Positions 35,131 through 46,540 of a stretch of DNA of 64,000 bases are shown piece by piece (position 1 is the stretch's first letter; the number at the start of each line of letters is the position of its first letter). The stretch lies in contig OZ024875.1 of NCBI GenBank assembly GCA_964017185.1, forward strand, positions 63,607,043 to 63,671,042, written 5' to 3'. The stretch is from Rugalucina vietnamica (lineage: Eukaryota; Mollusca; Bivalvia; Lucinida; Lucinidae). The position numbers were made by a program, and so were the translations under genes. The notes beneath the pieces were generated by a model. The model did no database searches, had not been told where the DNA came from, and saw only the letters and a program-made list of their open reading frames with translations.

Positions 35131-35511
35131 TGGAAATCTTACAAGATACAAGATACAAGATACAAGACTTTATTTGACCAATTTTGGGCCCAGCAAGGGC
35201 ATACAAAGATGTTGTACAGAGAATAAGAGAGGAAATCCAAATCAGAGATGAGATAACACAAACTAAAAACAATCTAATATAAAACAATGTATTAATCCAA
35301 GTGTTCATGCAGATACTGACCAAGTTTGTGAAGTATATCAGAGTTTTCATTAGTCAGAATCCAGAAAAACTTCTGGAAACTATCCAGCTCCATAAAATTT
35401 CTGTTGGAGTCATTAATGATTTGAAAAAAGCTGTTTCTGAACGCATTAAACTTTGAGCATTCCATCAAAAAGTGCTGCTCATCTTCAATTGCACCTGTAG
35501 AACATTTGGTA
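35131..35511 (-). mobile_element. LINE-C 3' end with ORF2 tail
   Basis: On the minus strand a frame reads TKCSTGAIEDEQHFLMECSK to a stop at 35292, which is the terminal zinc-knuckle region of a LINE ORF2 (His-X4-Cys kept). The 3' UTR has aataaa and ends in about four cttgtat units. It is 5'-truncated. The tail unit differs from those of LINE-A and LINE-B, so it is a third family. Confidence 0.8.
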
Positions 35512-35735
35512 AACCTACATTACATGTAAACCTATATTGACGGCAGTTTATTTGTGTCGCGAATGGTAAATCTTGTCATGGGGGTGTCCGGGTTCTACCC
35601 AACCAAGTCTGTTACAAGCGGTCTGTACGTGGGCACGAAGAACAGACACATATTATTGCCATAGAAAATGAATTTAAGATTGAAATTCAAGAATTAAAAG
35701 AAGAGCACCTATTTATTATCCTTTATTATAATTTA

Positions 35736-35967
35736 TGAGCCGTATCATGAGAAAACCAAAAAGTGTGGTTCTAGTTAGGTCCGACACAAAGCGAGATGTA
35801 CAAGCACAGAAGATGGCTAGAAATTTTGGATTTATAAAGCGGTAGAGGAATTGTACTATTCGTGTAGCGAAAACAAAGGCACTGATCAGCCTTGCACTAA
35901 CTGGGAAACTGATCTGCACCTTTGTTTCCGCATATGCAAAATGAGGGTTTTCTCATGTCGCGGCTGA
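35736..35967 (+). mobile_element. MITE-A copy
   Basis: Full length but diverged, with ends tgagccgtatcatgag and tgtcgcggctga. The palindrome arms carry many changes. Confidence 0.8.
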
Positions 35968-36070
35968 TGTGTACGTTCGCGTCTTTTATACGCTCTACCG
36001 CTAGACCAGATGCTCCCGGTTCTGTATGCGGCTTGGTTCAAGAAAGTATACTTACATTGGCATGCAAAAT

Positions 36071-36445
36071 TCAGTGGCCTTGAATTTTGCTTCCAATATG
36101 TATTTTACTAAAAAAAAAAAAAAAAAGGAAACAACTATGATCATGTGCTGCTAACATTTCACGATGTACATAATCTTTTGGGATGTTTTGATTATGCCAA
36201 GTAAGAACAGAGGGATCAGGAATCGATGCAATTAAATTTAAAGTCCCAACATAGACAGCGGGTGGGAAAGTAAATACATAAAACACAACAAAACATTTTC
36301 CGACAACACACTCGAAGAGCAGAATGACTAGCTCTTTCCCAACAAGGTAGCCATCCGGCTGAGTTTCAACAGGAACGAAAGGGATCGAGTACAACAGAGA
36401 GGTAGGCACAATAAACAGTAGTATAATGAAGATAAACCATTTTTC
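36071..36445 (-). CDS. Possible exon of a membrane protein, unknown
   Basis: Open frame of about 124 codons after a fair acceptor (caacttgacag). It contains two or three hydrophobic stretches (WFIFIILLFIVP, LVILLFECVVGKCFVVFYVF) and a polar end (WHNQNIPKDYVHREML). The frame then runs through a poly-T tract as a row of Phe, which is suspicious. No donor or partner exon was found and the family was not recognised. It could be a chance frame. Confidence 0.25.
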   Translation of the reverse strand, partial: EKWFIFIILLFIVPTSLLYSIPFVPVETQPDGYLVGKELVILLFECVVGKCFVVFYVFTFPPAVYVGTLNLIASIPDPSVLTWHNQNIPKDYVHREMLAAHDHSCFLFFFFFSKIHIGSKIQGH

Positions 36446-36533
36446 CTGTCAAGTTGGTAATAAAATGCCTAGAGAATACATAGAGCAGATTTTATCATTA
36501 GTTTAATGAAGTTAATATCTGTACCAAAATCAT

Positions 36534-36808
36534 ATACCCCGGGAGCTAATTTGACCTACCTTGCACCCCCAGAACAATTTTTCATGGGTGCCAAATCGTT
36601 CCCAAACGACTAATTTTGTATGTACACCCCCATGCTCAAGAATCACATTAACGGTTGCCATGGAAACCATGTATTTAGTCATAGTCGGCAAAAGCGGTTA
36701 TTTTCTAGGACAAAAATTCTTTGCATTTCTGGGGTCCCATTGAACGATTTGGCACCCATAAAAATTGTCCCGAGGGGTACAAGGTAGGTTAAATTAGCCC
36801 CCGAGGTA
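36534..36808. mobile_element. MITE with ~64-bp inverted ends
   Basis: The left end gggagctaatttgacctacc and the complementary right end ggtaggttaaattagccccc, continuing through gggtgccaaatcgtt on both sides, give long imperfect inverted repeats. It is short and non-coding. Confidence 0.8.
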
Positions 36809-36909
36809 ACATGTGGTTTCAACTTCACGATGTCCAGATTTTGTTTGAATTTTTTTAAGTTCTATTGATTGATTTGATTCTGTCAGTTGATATAGGCTTG
36901 ATCCATAAC

Positions 36910-37156
36910 GAACACTTGCCCATGTAATATACAGAGATTTTTTCCAGATCTTTTCAAAATGAAAATTTCATAGGAAAAATGTTGATATTTTTAATATTTT
37001 TGCTCAAAACATTGAGGCGGTTCTAACAAGTACCCACAATCTATGTTTTGGATCAAAAATAGGAAAAATAGGTACATGTATACCCCTGTATACCCCAGTT
37101 TTACTATATAAAAGTGGGGTTTAAGGGTAAACAAAATTGCACGGACATGTTATCCT
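36910..37156 (-). mobile_element. MITE-B copy
   Basis: Full-length outline (cacttgcccatgtaatatac to gcacggacatgttatcc), with one arm of the palindrome deleted (aaaacattgaggcggttc). Confidence 0.8.
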
Positions 37157-37357
37157 GGTGAAACTATTTTAAATAGACAAACTAGATGTCATATTCCTAC
37201 AGGCCAATAAAACATGTCCATGCACCTCAAACATGTCTTTAGCGAGAAGATATAAAGTGACATTACATGAAACAGCAAAAATAAATGCATTTCGATGTCA
37301 TTTATAAGCTAATTTTCCGCAACTCATATCCACGTATACGTCCATTATGCACGAGTC

Positions 37358-37475
37358 AAGCGGGGCTTTTAACTTTTCGATTTTCATCGCACTGCTAAAG
37401 GCCCGTCACTACGGGGTCTGATTTGTGGTAAATCCCTGCTAAAAGCCCCGGCTCCCCGGAGGCTGACAATAATGT
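37358..37475. repeat. GC-rich repeat piece
   Basis: Contains gcggggcttttaac, ctacggggtctgattt and taaaagccccggctccccgg. Text of the same kind lies at 42630-42745, just outside the other arm of the inverted pair. The family was not recognised. Confidence 0.35.
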
Positions 37476-37608
37476 GAACAACATCTGAGAATTGTTCTGA
37501 TGAAACTAAAATATGAGACAGGGGCTTAAATTTTTGCATGTTAACATACACGCACATTTGCAAATTAAATAAGGGCCATAGAAGTAATCAAATGTTAAAA
37601 AAAACGGA

Positions 37609-37945
37609 GTGGCTATTACCAGTTAACTGGTAATAGCGATTTTACGTTAAAATGGCTGCTGCCAGTTGACTGGCAATAGCGATTTTACGTTAAAGTGGCT
37701 GCTGCCAGTTGACTGGTAATAGCGATTTTACGTTAAATTGGCTGCTGCCAGTTGACTGTCACCAGCCATTTTTACGATAAATCGCTGCTGCCAGTCAACT
37801 GGTTATAGCAATTTTAACATAAAATAGCTGCTGATAGTTGACTTTCATATTTTACATATTATTATTTGTATATAGATGAAGTAAAGACAATGTAAGTGTT
37901 GTCAAAATATGAGTAAAAATGTATCAAATGAAAGGGTATCTACAC
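37609..37945 (+). repeat. Palindromic-unit repeat, left copy of an inverted pair
   Basis: About five units of roughly 50-66 bp built on the near-palindrome gctgccagttgactggcaat and linked by agcgattttacgttaaa, followed by a unique end (gagtaaaaatgtatcaaatg). The complement of 42301-42610 has the same units in the same order. Confidence 0.85.
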
Positions 37946-38229
37946 AATTGACATTTGTCCCATTTTAGTTCAAAGCATGTATATTATGCTTGTAGAAGTC
38001 TTCTTGGCTTCAGTTTTGGACTCGTATACCAGTGTCGCGTGTTCGATGCATAATTTCGGATTTCTTAATTATTTTGAATGAGCCGCTTTTTTGAAGCTAG
38101 CACTTATCTCACTTGACTTAGACGCCCACTTTGCATTCAGCGTAACATGTTACATGTTGGTATACATTTATTATTATTCCCATAATTTGTCCTATCAGGC
38201 ATACCCAAAAAGTACTTGAACTTTTAGCT

Positions 38230-38345
38230 TACCCCAAAAAATTACATGTATTCATCTTTTTTATGCCTATTGATGAAATTTTATCACATCCATATGATCT
38301 AAGCTGTTGGTGGGACGTTAAATCCCAAATCAACCAACCAACAGA
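38230..38345 (+). repeat. SINE-like 3' end
   Basis: Ends gttggtgggacgttaaatcc then caaccaaccaac. This type of ending (gggacgttaaa plus short-unit tail) is common in molluscan SINEs. Confidence 0.45.
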
Positions 38346-40200
38346 ACACGTCACAATACAGTTAGTATATGTAGGAACCAAGTTGGATAAAATTTAAAGA
38401 TTTTATTTATTCTCAAAGTGTAAGTCTTATGATGGTTTTGATTCAATTTGATTTGCAATCCAAACAACATCATCATGATCAAGCTTCCAAACTTTCACCG
38501 AGACCAGTCATAAGGCATGGTCGCAAACAAAATTGAATCTTAAGGCCTCGTACATAAGTGTAAGCCACTCTTATCTTTATAGAAATAAAGAGATTTCCCA
38601 AGAAATGTGCAAAACCCAAATTATTACTTAGAATTATAGATGACCCCAAAAAAATAATTCAGAAAAGGCATGACCCCCAAAAATTATCCATAAAAAGCTC
38701 ACTACCCTAAAAATAACTAATTTTTCTGAAAACCCAAAAAAATACGGAAATTCAAAATTTTGACCCCAAAGAAGTCGGCCTATGTATACAGAAAATTTCA
38801 GAGTACCCCCCCCTGGGTTCCTCTCCCCCTGATCCAAGATCGGTAATTTAATGTGCACTAAGTATAGGCAATCTGCTAGGATAAAGGTGTGACTAAGATA
38901 ATTGATCGTTGCGGCATCGATCACATTAGCTGTTGACCATGGACGTACAGGTATTTAGCATTGAATAAATAAATGCTTAAACATTGCAGTTATTCAGCAA
39001 ACATCCTTCACTGCCAGAACTGGTAACTTCTTAGTGACTGACTTGGTCGTATTCTATGGCTTAAATCTTGAGGCTTTCTTGCAACGGCCTGTTATCAAAA
39101 CGGTGGACGGAATAATAATAATATTTATTCCTTAGACCTAACCAGAAGTAGCGAATAAAGCGTAATTCTTTTTTGTGACTTATTTTCTTTTGATTTTTTT
39201 CTTTTGACTTTTTATTCCTTCCCAACTCTGCTACATTTTACATGATTTTTTTTTCCTGTGACCTTTATGTCCTCTTTCCATTAAAACAGAAGATTACAAT
39301 AAGGATATGGCCTAAAACGTTTTAGGTACACTGACGTGTGTCAAATATATATGTTATCATTAAAACATGGTGTGTCGAACGTCTTCTTTTTGTTGGGCCT
39401 ATCACGATTTAATGACACCTTTTTCTGATTAGCCAATCAAGCATTATTCGATCACATGGTCAAACTGGAGCCGCGTCATAAAAATGTCTTCCGTTCGGGA
39501 TTTCTGATAAGCTCTGAAACAGGACAGGACCTGCAGACACAGTTAATGTCTGGAGGTTTGATATAAAATGCATTGTGCTAAGTAAGTAGTGAAAAGATGG
39601 GGTGTTGGCTAAAGCTGTGTTTAGGCTGCACATATGTTTGATTAAAAAGGCCAAATATAGTTTTCTTGTGGTGCGGCTCAGGTGTCATTAAAACAAGAAT
39701 ACCCCTAAAATGTTTTTACAGTACGCGTGTTAGAACTTCTCTTTTCACACCTTTAGGCATTTTATGAAACACGTTTGAGGAGTATAAGTGTTCGCCCCAA
39801 TCTTTGATAAACCGCATCCTTGAGAAGAATTGCAAAATTTGATTAAATACGCAATTAAAGATTTAAAAAATAAGGGATGCATACTGTGTGTTTACATTTT
39901 TTTTTAAAAAACTGACTGACTGAATGAATGAATGACGCATCGTCTGAGGGTCGATATTTTTTCCGACTTTCATTTAAATAAACAGTGCAACGAACAGGAC
40001 TACCGGGATAAACCGGGGAACTTTTCGAATCTTGCTAAAATTCACGGTTGAAGACTTGAATATCTTTTTTTAAGTCCATGGAAGCTATCGGTTGCCATGG
40101 AAACCACAATTTTGATACTCTTTGCTCCAAAACCTAATGCAGTCAATCTCCAATCCAATGATGATTCACATTGTATTTGATCAAGATTGACCCACTAGCT
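38346..40200. other. No gene seen
   Basis: Contains a stretch of degenerate ccccaaaaa words at about 38640-38780 and a poorly conserved segment at 39469-39679 whose ends resemble MITE-A termini (gagccgcgtcat, gtgcggctca). Otherwise nothing was recognised. Confidence 0.4.
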
Positions 40201-40275
40201 TCAGAAATATTCTTCTTTGAAATTGTGGACGGAGGACGCAGATGATGACGGACTTTGGATGCCTGCCTATCCTAG

Positions 40276-40364
40276 GCTCAGTCAAGTTCTCAGAAAATTT
40301 GCTGCATCAAAAAAAAAAAAAAAAAAAAAAAAAGCCGGTCAAGTTAGCAGAAAATTTGCTGCAT

Positions 40365-40410
<46 letters not shown>

Positions 40411-40450
40411 GGTCAAGTTAGCAGAAAATTTGCTGCAGCAAAAAACGGAT
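40276..40450 (+). repeat. Tandem repeat with poly-A inside each unit
   Basis: Three copies of ggtcaagttagcagaaaatt with tgctgcatc, each followed by an adenine run of different length (about 27, 43 and 6). A plus-strand frame here is repeat-driven. Confidence 0.85.
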
Positions 40451-40699
40451 CCTATAAGCTCGCCTGTGAGCATTCGGCTTAGGTGAGCTAAAGTGTAACG
40501 CTATAATGTAAAGCTTAAGTTGTATTTCACAGTTAAAAATCAAATCAAAGACAAAACACTTTGAAGATGAAGCAAGTAACCCTGATTGTGTCAAGTTGCA
40601 TTCAGTAACTGTTAATTTTGATTGCGGGCCCCCGCCCATTGGGACCTAGGAGAAATAGATGGGCTGCTTCTGCCACCTGGAAAAGCTTCTAATGTACTG

Positions 40700-40866
40700 A
40701 CCGACCATCTGATTACTGGTTAACCGCTCATGGCTGAGCCTTCCCAGGAAATGTGGTTTAGTCAAACCATCCATGCATATAGAATGGAGGCAACGTCCCG
40801 ACATGACCATTGCTGTTGACTGGGACGTAAAGCGTCAATTCAAACAAACAAACAAACAAACAAACA
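40700..40866 (+). repeat. SINE-like 3' end with (CAAA)n tail
   Basis: Reads gactgggacgtaaagcgtca then attcaaacaaacaaac. The related end at 38296 suggests one SINE class. Confidence 0.5.
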
Positions 40867-41432
40867 ATTTTGATGGCACCACCTGATGGCCCTCGCCGAG
40901 AACCCCATTGTGCCTCCTACACAATTATGAAACGTCTTTGAAGTCTCATGTCCGGACAACTTTTTAAAGCTAACGGCCCTGAGTATACATATACTGCAGC
41001 AAAATTAAAGAAAGCAAAACAAAGTAAGCCCATATTAACATTGCTACTGAATTCCTACAGAATAACAATTGAACATATTTTTCGACTGGAAATAAACTAC
41101 ATATCAGTGCTTGGAACTTTAGATTTTGAAAATTTCAGGGGCATCTTAGATAAAGCAATTTTCCAAAATCCTTTAAAAGCATTTAATGAATACAAATAGT
41201 TTTGATTGTACGGCATCAGGTCGCTTACAATTTATGCGTTTGAAATAGTATGGAATTAGGTGGCCTATTAGTGTGTCAATTTCATTTTCATCATATTTTT
41301 CGATGCAAAGGTAAATATCATTGATCATCATATTGCATTGTTTTCCATTAATGTAACAATTACATACTGGAGATAAACCTTAGAAACCGAGCGTATTTGT
41401 CAAGAAATTCTGTAACCTTTTCTAAGAGCTAG

Positions 41433-41959
41433 ATGCAGTCATTATGGGACATACTAGAACAAAATGTGTCTCATGTAGAAGACTGTAATTTCAAAAACTC
41501 TAAAAACTGGATCAGTGAAATACAAAAGATCCTACATAACACGGGTATGTCCGATGTATGGTTACATCAGTATGTATCAGACGAAAAAGCATTTCTTTTT
41601 AGTTTGAAACAACCGTTCTTACAGATATTGCTTTTCAGAATATTGACCATGATATAAATGTATCTAGTAAATGTTCACTTTATAAATATTTCACTAATGT
41701 GAGAGGTTTACAGCCGTATCTTAGTAAACCAATTTTACTAAGTATGAGAATAATTATTTCAAAATTACGTCTTTCGTCGCATAAATTAGGCATAGAGACT
41801 GGTCGTTACATAGATTCAAGAAGAGAAGATAGACCTTGTCATAATTGTAATCTTGGCAAGATTGAAGACGAATATCATTTTATCTTACAGTGTCCTTTAT
41901 ATACAAATATAAGGAATCGAATGTGCAAAATAACATGTTATGAACTATTCTACACATAG
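41433..41959 (+). pseudogene. LINE ORF2 C-terminal fragment, frameshifted
   Basis: The first frame (NWISEIQKILHNTGMSDVWL) and, after a shift near 41620, a second frame (LRLSSHKLGIETGRY, CHNCNLGKIEDEYHFILQC) together make the last ~170 residues of a LINE ORF2. The zinc-knuckle Cys and His are kept. RT and endonuclease are absent, so the copy is dead. Sequence details differ from LINE-A and resemble LINE-B more (CNLKAIEDEFHF). Confidence 0.75.
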
Positions 41960-42000
41960 TTTGGATCAATTTAAATTCATGAAACAAACTTTTTCATTCC

Positions 42001-42212
42001 GAAAACACGCCCATGCAAAATACAGAGGTTTTTTACGTTGTAAAAATAGAACATTTTCATCATTTTTTTCCTATTTTTTGTTCAAAACATAGATTGTTGT
42101 TCAGGCTTCAGGTTCTAACGAGTACCCTCAATCTATGTTTTGGAGCAAAAATAAGAAAAACAGGCATACCTCAGTTTTGCTATATAAAAGCGGTGTATCT
42201 AACACGGACATG
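42001..42212 (-). mobile_element. MITE-B copy
   Basis: From cccatgcaaaatacagagg to taacacggacatg. The palindrome is mostly replaced (gttcaggcttcaggttctaa). Confidence 0.75.
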
Positions 42213-42300
42213 ATTCTAGCCAATTTCATGTATTTTTATTACCCGAATTTTTGACACAATCCCAACAAAAAGATAACTAAAAAGTAACAGAAACCAAAAA

Positions 42301-42610
42301 TACCCTTTCATTTGATACATTTTCTACTCATATTCAGTTGACAACTCTTAGACTGTCTTTACTTAACATAAAAGTCAACTGGCTGCAGCATTTTTAATAA
42401 TGATAAAATTGTCATAACCAGTTGACTGGCAGCAGCGATGTATCGTAAAAATGGCTGGTGACAGTCAACTGGAAGCAGCCAATTTAATGTAAAATCGCTA
42501 TTACCAGTCAACAGGCAGCAGCCAATTTAACGTAAAATCGCTATTGCCAGTCAACTGGCAGCAGCGATTTCAACGTAAAATCGCTGCTGCCAGTCAACTG
42601 GTACTAGACC
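42301..42610 (-). repeat. Palindromic-unit repeat, right copy of an inverted pair
   Basis: Complement of 37609-37945, starting taccctttcatttgatacat and ending cagtcaactggtactag. About 4.4 kb separates the arms. Confidence 0.85.
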
Positions 42611-42629
42611 TTTCCTAAAAAAAATCTGA

Positions 42630-42745
42630 TTTGGCGGGAAATTAAAACCCTGGCATATTCCCGGCACTGCCGGGATTCATCAGAGGTTAAAACCTGGCAC
42701 TTCAGCCCCGATGAGTCCCCGCTACACCCGGACCCAGGCCGGAGG
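42630..42745. repeat. GC-rich repeat piece
   Basis: Contains ttcccggcactgccgggatt (a short palindrome) and cggacccaggccggaggccg. Loosely similar to 37358-37475. Confidence 0.35.
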
Positions 42746-42800
42746 CCGGGAATACAAATGACTGGTGCATTAAATCACACGAACAAACAAATAGATGAAA

Positions 42801-43019
42801 TGAGCTGTCATGACAAAACCAACACTTTGCATATGCGAAAACAATGGCGCAGATCAGATTCGCAATTTATCAGCACCTTTATTTTCGCTACACGGATAAT
42901 ATACAATTCCTCTTCTTTCTAAATCCAAAATTTTAAGCTTCTAGTCAGCTTCTGTGACTGCACAGACCGGCTTGTGTCGGACCTGTTCGGAATCGTTGGT
43001 TTTCTCATGACGTGGCTGA
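42801..43019 (-). mobile_element. MITE-A copy just downstream of C1q gene 2
   Basis: Ends tgagctgtcatgac and gacgtggctga. The palindrome is shortened (cagattcgcaatttatcagc). Flanks are AA/AA. It lies 77 bp past the stop codon at 43097. Confidence 0.8.
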
Positions 43020-43096
43020 AATGAGTGTAGATAGGATGAGACGCTGCCAATTGCTAAACGGTCACAACCATTACTACAATCATCACTGACACTAGA

Positions 43097-43530
43097 TCAG
43101 AGCGTATACAACAGAACTCCGCTGAATTGATTCCAGCCGTATGTTGTTCCGTCCGTGTACACATCTCCGTTGAATTTGTCTTGCTTCACCCGTACCCTAT
43201 CCCCGGCATTCAGGCGCTGAATGGTTGTTCCAGACGTAGTGGTGTAGGATTGTGCGTTGTTGTTGTTGCACACTGAAATGATCTCTACATCATTAACGAC
43301 TAGCTTCACTCGTCCCCATTTGTTTTGAGCGGTGCAGATCTGCACAAAGAAGTGATACACGCCGGTGAAGGGTGATGTGAAGATTCCAGTGTCTTTGTTA
43401 AATGCGTCGCCCTCGTTTTGATCAATGATGGTATAGGTAAGCGTCTCACTGTGTGCAGGCGATTTGTTCTTCAGTTTTCGTGCATTGAAGAAAACGACAT
43501 GATTTTGCTTGGTGTTGTCTGTCACGTTTT
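43097..43530 (-). CDS. C1q-domain gene 2, exon 4 (C1q domain)
   Basis: C1q domain with HVVFFNARKLKN, YTIIDQNEGDAF, TGIFTSPFTGVYHFFVQ, NKWGRVKLVVND and GWNQFSGVLLYTL before the stop. It opens after an acceptor (ctctcttgtag) with AA, completing a codon begun by G from exon 3 (Glu). The four exons give 228 aa; the domain is at about 95-228. Its domain is a close paralogue of the one at 33101-33540, and the intron just before the domain has the same phase in both genes. Expected role: secreted recognition or oligomerising protein. Confidence 0.9.
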
Positions 43531-43781
43531 CTACAAGAGAGAAAGTCATAAATGATACCAATTAATGATGGGAATAATTTTCGGGAGTTATGCAAAAATA
43601 CAATGCGCATGTAGAAAGCAAGCTGCAGATTTGTAGTATCGTAATATCCAAACCGATTATCTTTCTTTTCGCAACATAGATTGTACGGGTAACGCACTTG
43701 CCCCTTTTCCTTGTATAAATAAAAAATAGCAAACCTCTAACCTACTACTAAGTACAGTCCTATTTATGACTTCAGACCTAC

Positions 43782-43844
43782 CAGCTATAGCTGTCATCAT
43801 GTTCTCTAGGTTTGCACTGGCTGCTTCGTACGCTGTCTTTTGTC
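43782..43844 (-). CDS. C1q-domain gene 2, exon 3
   Basis: 63-bp exon, 20 codons plus split codons at both ends, encoding QKTAYEAASANLENMMTAIA. It has an acceptor atgcttacag and a donor gtaggt. The starting GA completes the G left by exon 2 (Gly), and the final G joins AA of exon 4 (Glu). Helical, probably part of the coiled-coil neck. Confidence 0.75.
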
Positions 43845-44124
43845 CTGTAAGCATGGTAAAAAAGGAGATTTTTTTTTCAGCCTACCTGTATGAATATAAA
43901 TCTGAGCAGTTCAAATACCACATACAGACTATGTATGGTTAAACATGCAGTTTCTGGGTGATCACCAGCATTTACTTTAAAATCTTATTTCAGTCACTTC
44001 CTGGTCTCGAGGTTATAAAACTTTTTTCAAGCTCAGCTTAGCTGAGCATGAAATTTTAACTGCTCAGAAATGTTGAACTTGTAAACATTTTTGGAAAATT
44101 CAGGTTCAAACTCAAAAACTAAAA

Positions 44125-44196
44125 ATTTATCCTGCTCATAAATATTAACATGCCAACAATTGTTGGCATTTTAACATTTATGAGCAGGATAAATTT
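44125..44196. repeat. 72-bp near-perfect palindrome
   Basis: Arms run from aaatttatcctgctcataaa to its complement around the centre ccaacaattgttgg. It lies in the long intron of C1q gene 2. Confidence 0.85.
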
Positions 44197-44377
44197 GAGT
44201 TGAGCATGAAAAACATCCTATTTCAAGTATATACCTCACAAAAACTGATATAATGCAAAAAGGAAATACAAAGAATTCTCACAATTTAATGTAGAAATTT
44301 GCATTGTGTGCAATTTTCAACCGATTGTGAAACCTCAATGTTCATAACAAATATGGATACAGATTGTATTGGAATCT

Positions 44378-44378
<1 letters not shown>

Positions 44379-44412
<34 letters not shown>
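44379..44412. repeat. Poly-A tract
   Basis: About 32 adenines, 40 bp before a truncated MITE-A. Confidence 0.9.
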
Positions 44413-44413
<1 letters not shown>

Positions 44414-44451
44414 AGGAAATAATAACACATGCACAATATGGTTCAAACAAA

Positions 44452-44618
44452 TGAGCCGCCTCGTGGGAAAACCAACAATGTGGTTTCAGAACAGGTCTGA
44501 CACAAACCGGGCTGTACAAGCACAGAAGATGGCGAGAAGTTTGAAATTTTGGAGTTAAGTAGAGGAGGAAATGTACTATCCGAGTAGCGAAAACAAAGGC
44601 GCTGATCAGCTTCGCGGA
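44452..44618 (+). mobile_element. MITE-A copy cut at the palindrome centre
   Basis: Left terminus and body are intact (tgagccgcctcgtgggaaaa). It stops at gatcagcttcgcgg, exactly where the hairpin would turn back. Confidence 0.8.
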
Positions 44619-45059
44619 AACAAAAAAAACAACTTTATATACCGAACTCAAATATTTCCATGTTTTCTCCCAAACCAAACACTCAGTGGTGAAGGCGCAT
44701 TCTAACACCAAGAAACGGAAACAACATCAGAGACGCCATTTGTTTGGAAAAATGTGAACCATATACAGTAAAGGGGGACGTGCATTAGAGGCCAAAAATG
44801 GCCCCCATCCGAGCTGAGTGATAATGGTGTGAAATATAGCCTAGCCATTGCTCTTCGTGAAAATAATGGTAAAAAAAGGTGTATGACCTTTCTCATAGGA
44901 ATGACCTTGGGTCAAAGGTCATGACCCATTTTAAGCAATTTCAATATAGATATATCAGCTGATGAAAAAATTGATCATATCTCGGCTTTTACTTGATGTA
45001 GGCTACTGAAATTGGTATCAATTTAGAGCTTAAACATTTATTGGTGTTATTATGCAAAC

Positions 45060-46540
45060 TATATTTAATTTGCATATTCATTAATATTAATGAAAACACT
45101 GAAATCAATTTGAAAAAAGTAAGTCTGTTAGAACTTCATAACTAAATTGATTTCAGATCAAACCATATCATGATTTGTTACTATTGCATCAATGATACTT
45201 TTGAACAATCAATATATTCAATTGCCATAACAGAAAAGTGTCTCATTTCGATATTCATGAATATTAATGAAAAACAAGACAAAGAAAGGACTAAACTCAT
45301 ATCCGTGTATGGGCTGACTTGTGATATTTGTATCTTTGTTACATACTTTCAAAAGTACATCACTGAAACATTTTAATTAAGGGACCTCCTTTATGCAAAA
45401 AAGAGAGAAAAATTAACAACCACAAATTCTGCATAAGTGCATGTGGATAATGCATATGTTCATGGTTTCCATAGCCACCCATACTGCAGTTCCAAAGAAT
45501 AGAATTAAAAAAAATAAGAACTCATATTAAAATACTAACACTGACAAAATACTATTATCAAGTAATGCTTCGGCTCAGCTTTATAATCTAATCTGCATTC
45601 AATACGCAAAATATGAAAATTGCATATTCATGAATATTAATGAAAACACAAGCGCTTCATCAGAAATTGATGAATAGAATAAAAAAAAGTATAGTGCCTC
45701 ACAGATGTAAAGGTACCGCACTTGTCCAATGTCATCAATACCATTCCTTGTCAACGTTATGCTAAGCCATTGTTGGTTATGCAAGATTTCTGCTTTGCAT
45801 ATTCATGAATATTAATGAAAACTTTAGAAAATACAGAAAAAAAAACAAATTAATACTGTTTACCACAACACTCTCTTAACTCAGTTCCTGTCTGCTATAG
45901 AATATTGAACAAGCATTAACTAAAAAATGTGTATTTACAGAACTTTACACACTGTGCAAATTATCTAATTTGAATACCATGAATATGCAAACTATCTAAT
46001 TCAACCCTCAAAAAATCCCGAAATTACCTTTTTTTAGGTAAAATTTTCAAATTCCAGGGGGGGGGGGGTCCGGACCCCCGCCCCCCCCCCCCTCTGGATC
46101 CGCGCATGAGTAGAATATGTACGGATTTTATTGAACCCCCCCCCCCCTCAATGTCCTTTTATATGATATTCATGAATATGCAAGTTAGATGATTTTCATT
46201 TTGGGCAATTGCAGGTTAGGAAATGTAAAATTGTATAACCAATGGACAACAACAAGCCACAGTGATGATTTGTGACTGAAATTAGTATATCTAAGAAGTT
46301 CATTGACTTTTATCTTAATTTTTTAATTGTCTATAACTATTCATAAATATGCAAATTAGCTGATTTTTACGTATGGGTTTATTACATGTTAGGACATGTC
46401 AAGTTGTATTGCCTATCGACATGATTGCAAAAATGGATGTTTGTAATTGAAATCAGTGTGTTTAATGTTTTTATTTATATATTTTCTATTATGATTCTAT
46501 CAATATTCATGAATATGCAAATTAGATGAATATATAAATT
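45060..46540. repeat. Degenerate satellite, ~175-190-bp period
   Basis: The box tattcatgaatattaatga or tattcatgaatatgcaaatt recurs near 45070, 45250, 45622, 45797, 45975, 46168, 46343 and 46503. Spacer sequence is poorly conserved. In the second half the box includes atgcaaat, the known POU octamer. It lies in the long intron of C1q gene 2. A G/C-homopolymer segment interrupts it at 46053-46155. Confidence 0.65.

Noticed and set aside
37609-37850. CRISPR-like array of regularly spaced repeats
   Set aside because: The genome is eukaryotic, the linkers are also repeated rather than unique, and an inverted copy exists at 42301.
40217-40486. 89-codon frame with two poly-Lys blocks
   Set aside because: Product of a tandem repeat with adenine runs.
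40948-41199. 83-codon plus-strand frame as part of the LINE at 41433
   Set aside because: The sequence does not fit the known order of LINE ORF2 segments before the 41433 fragment.
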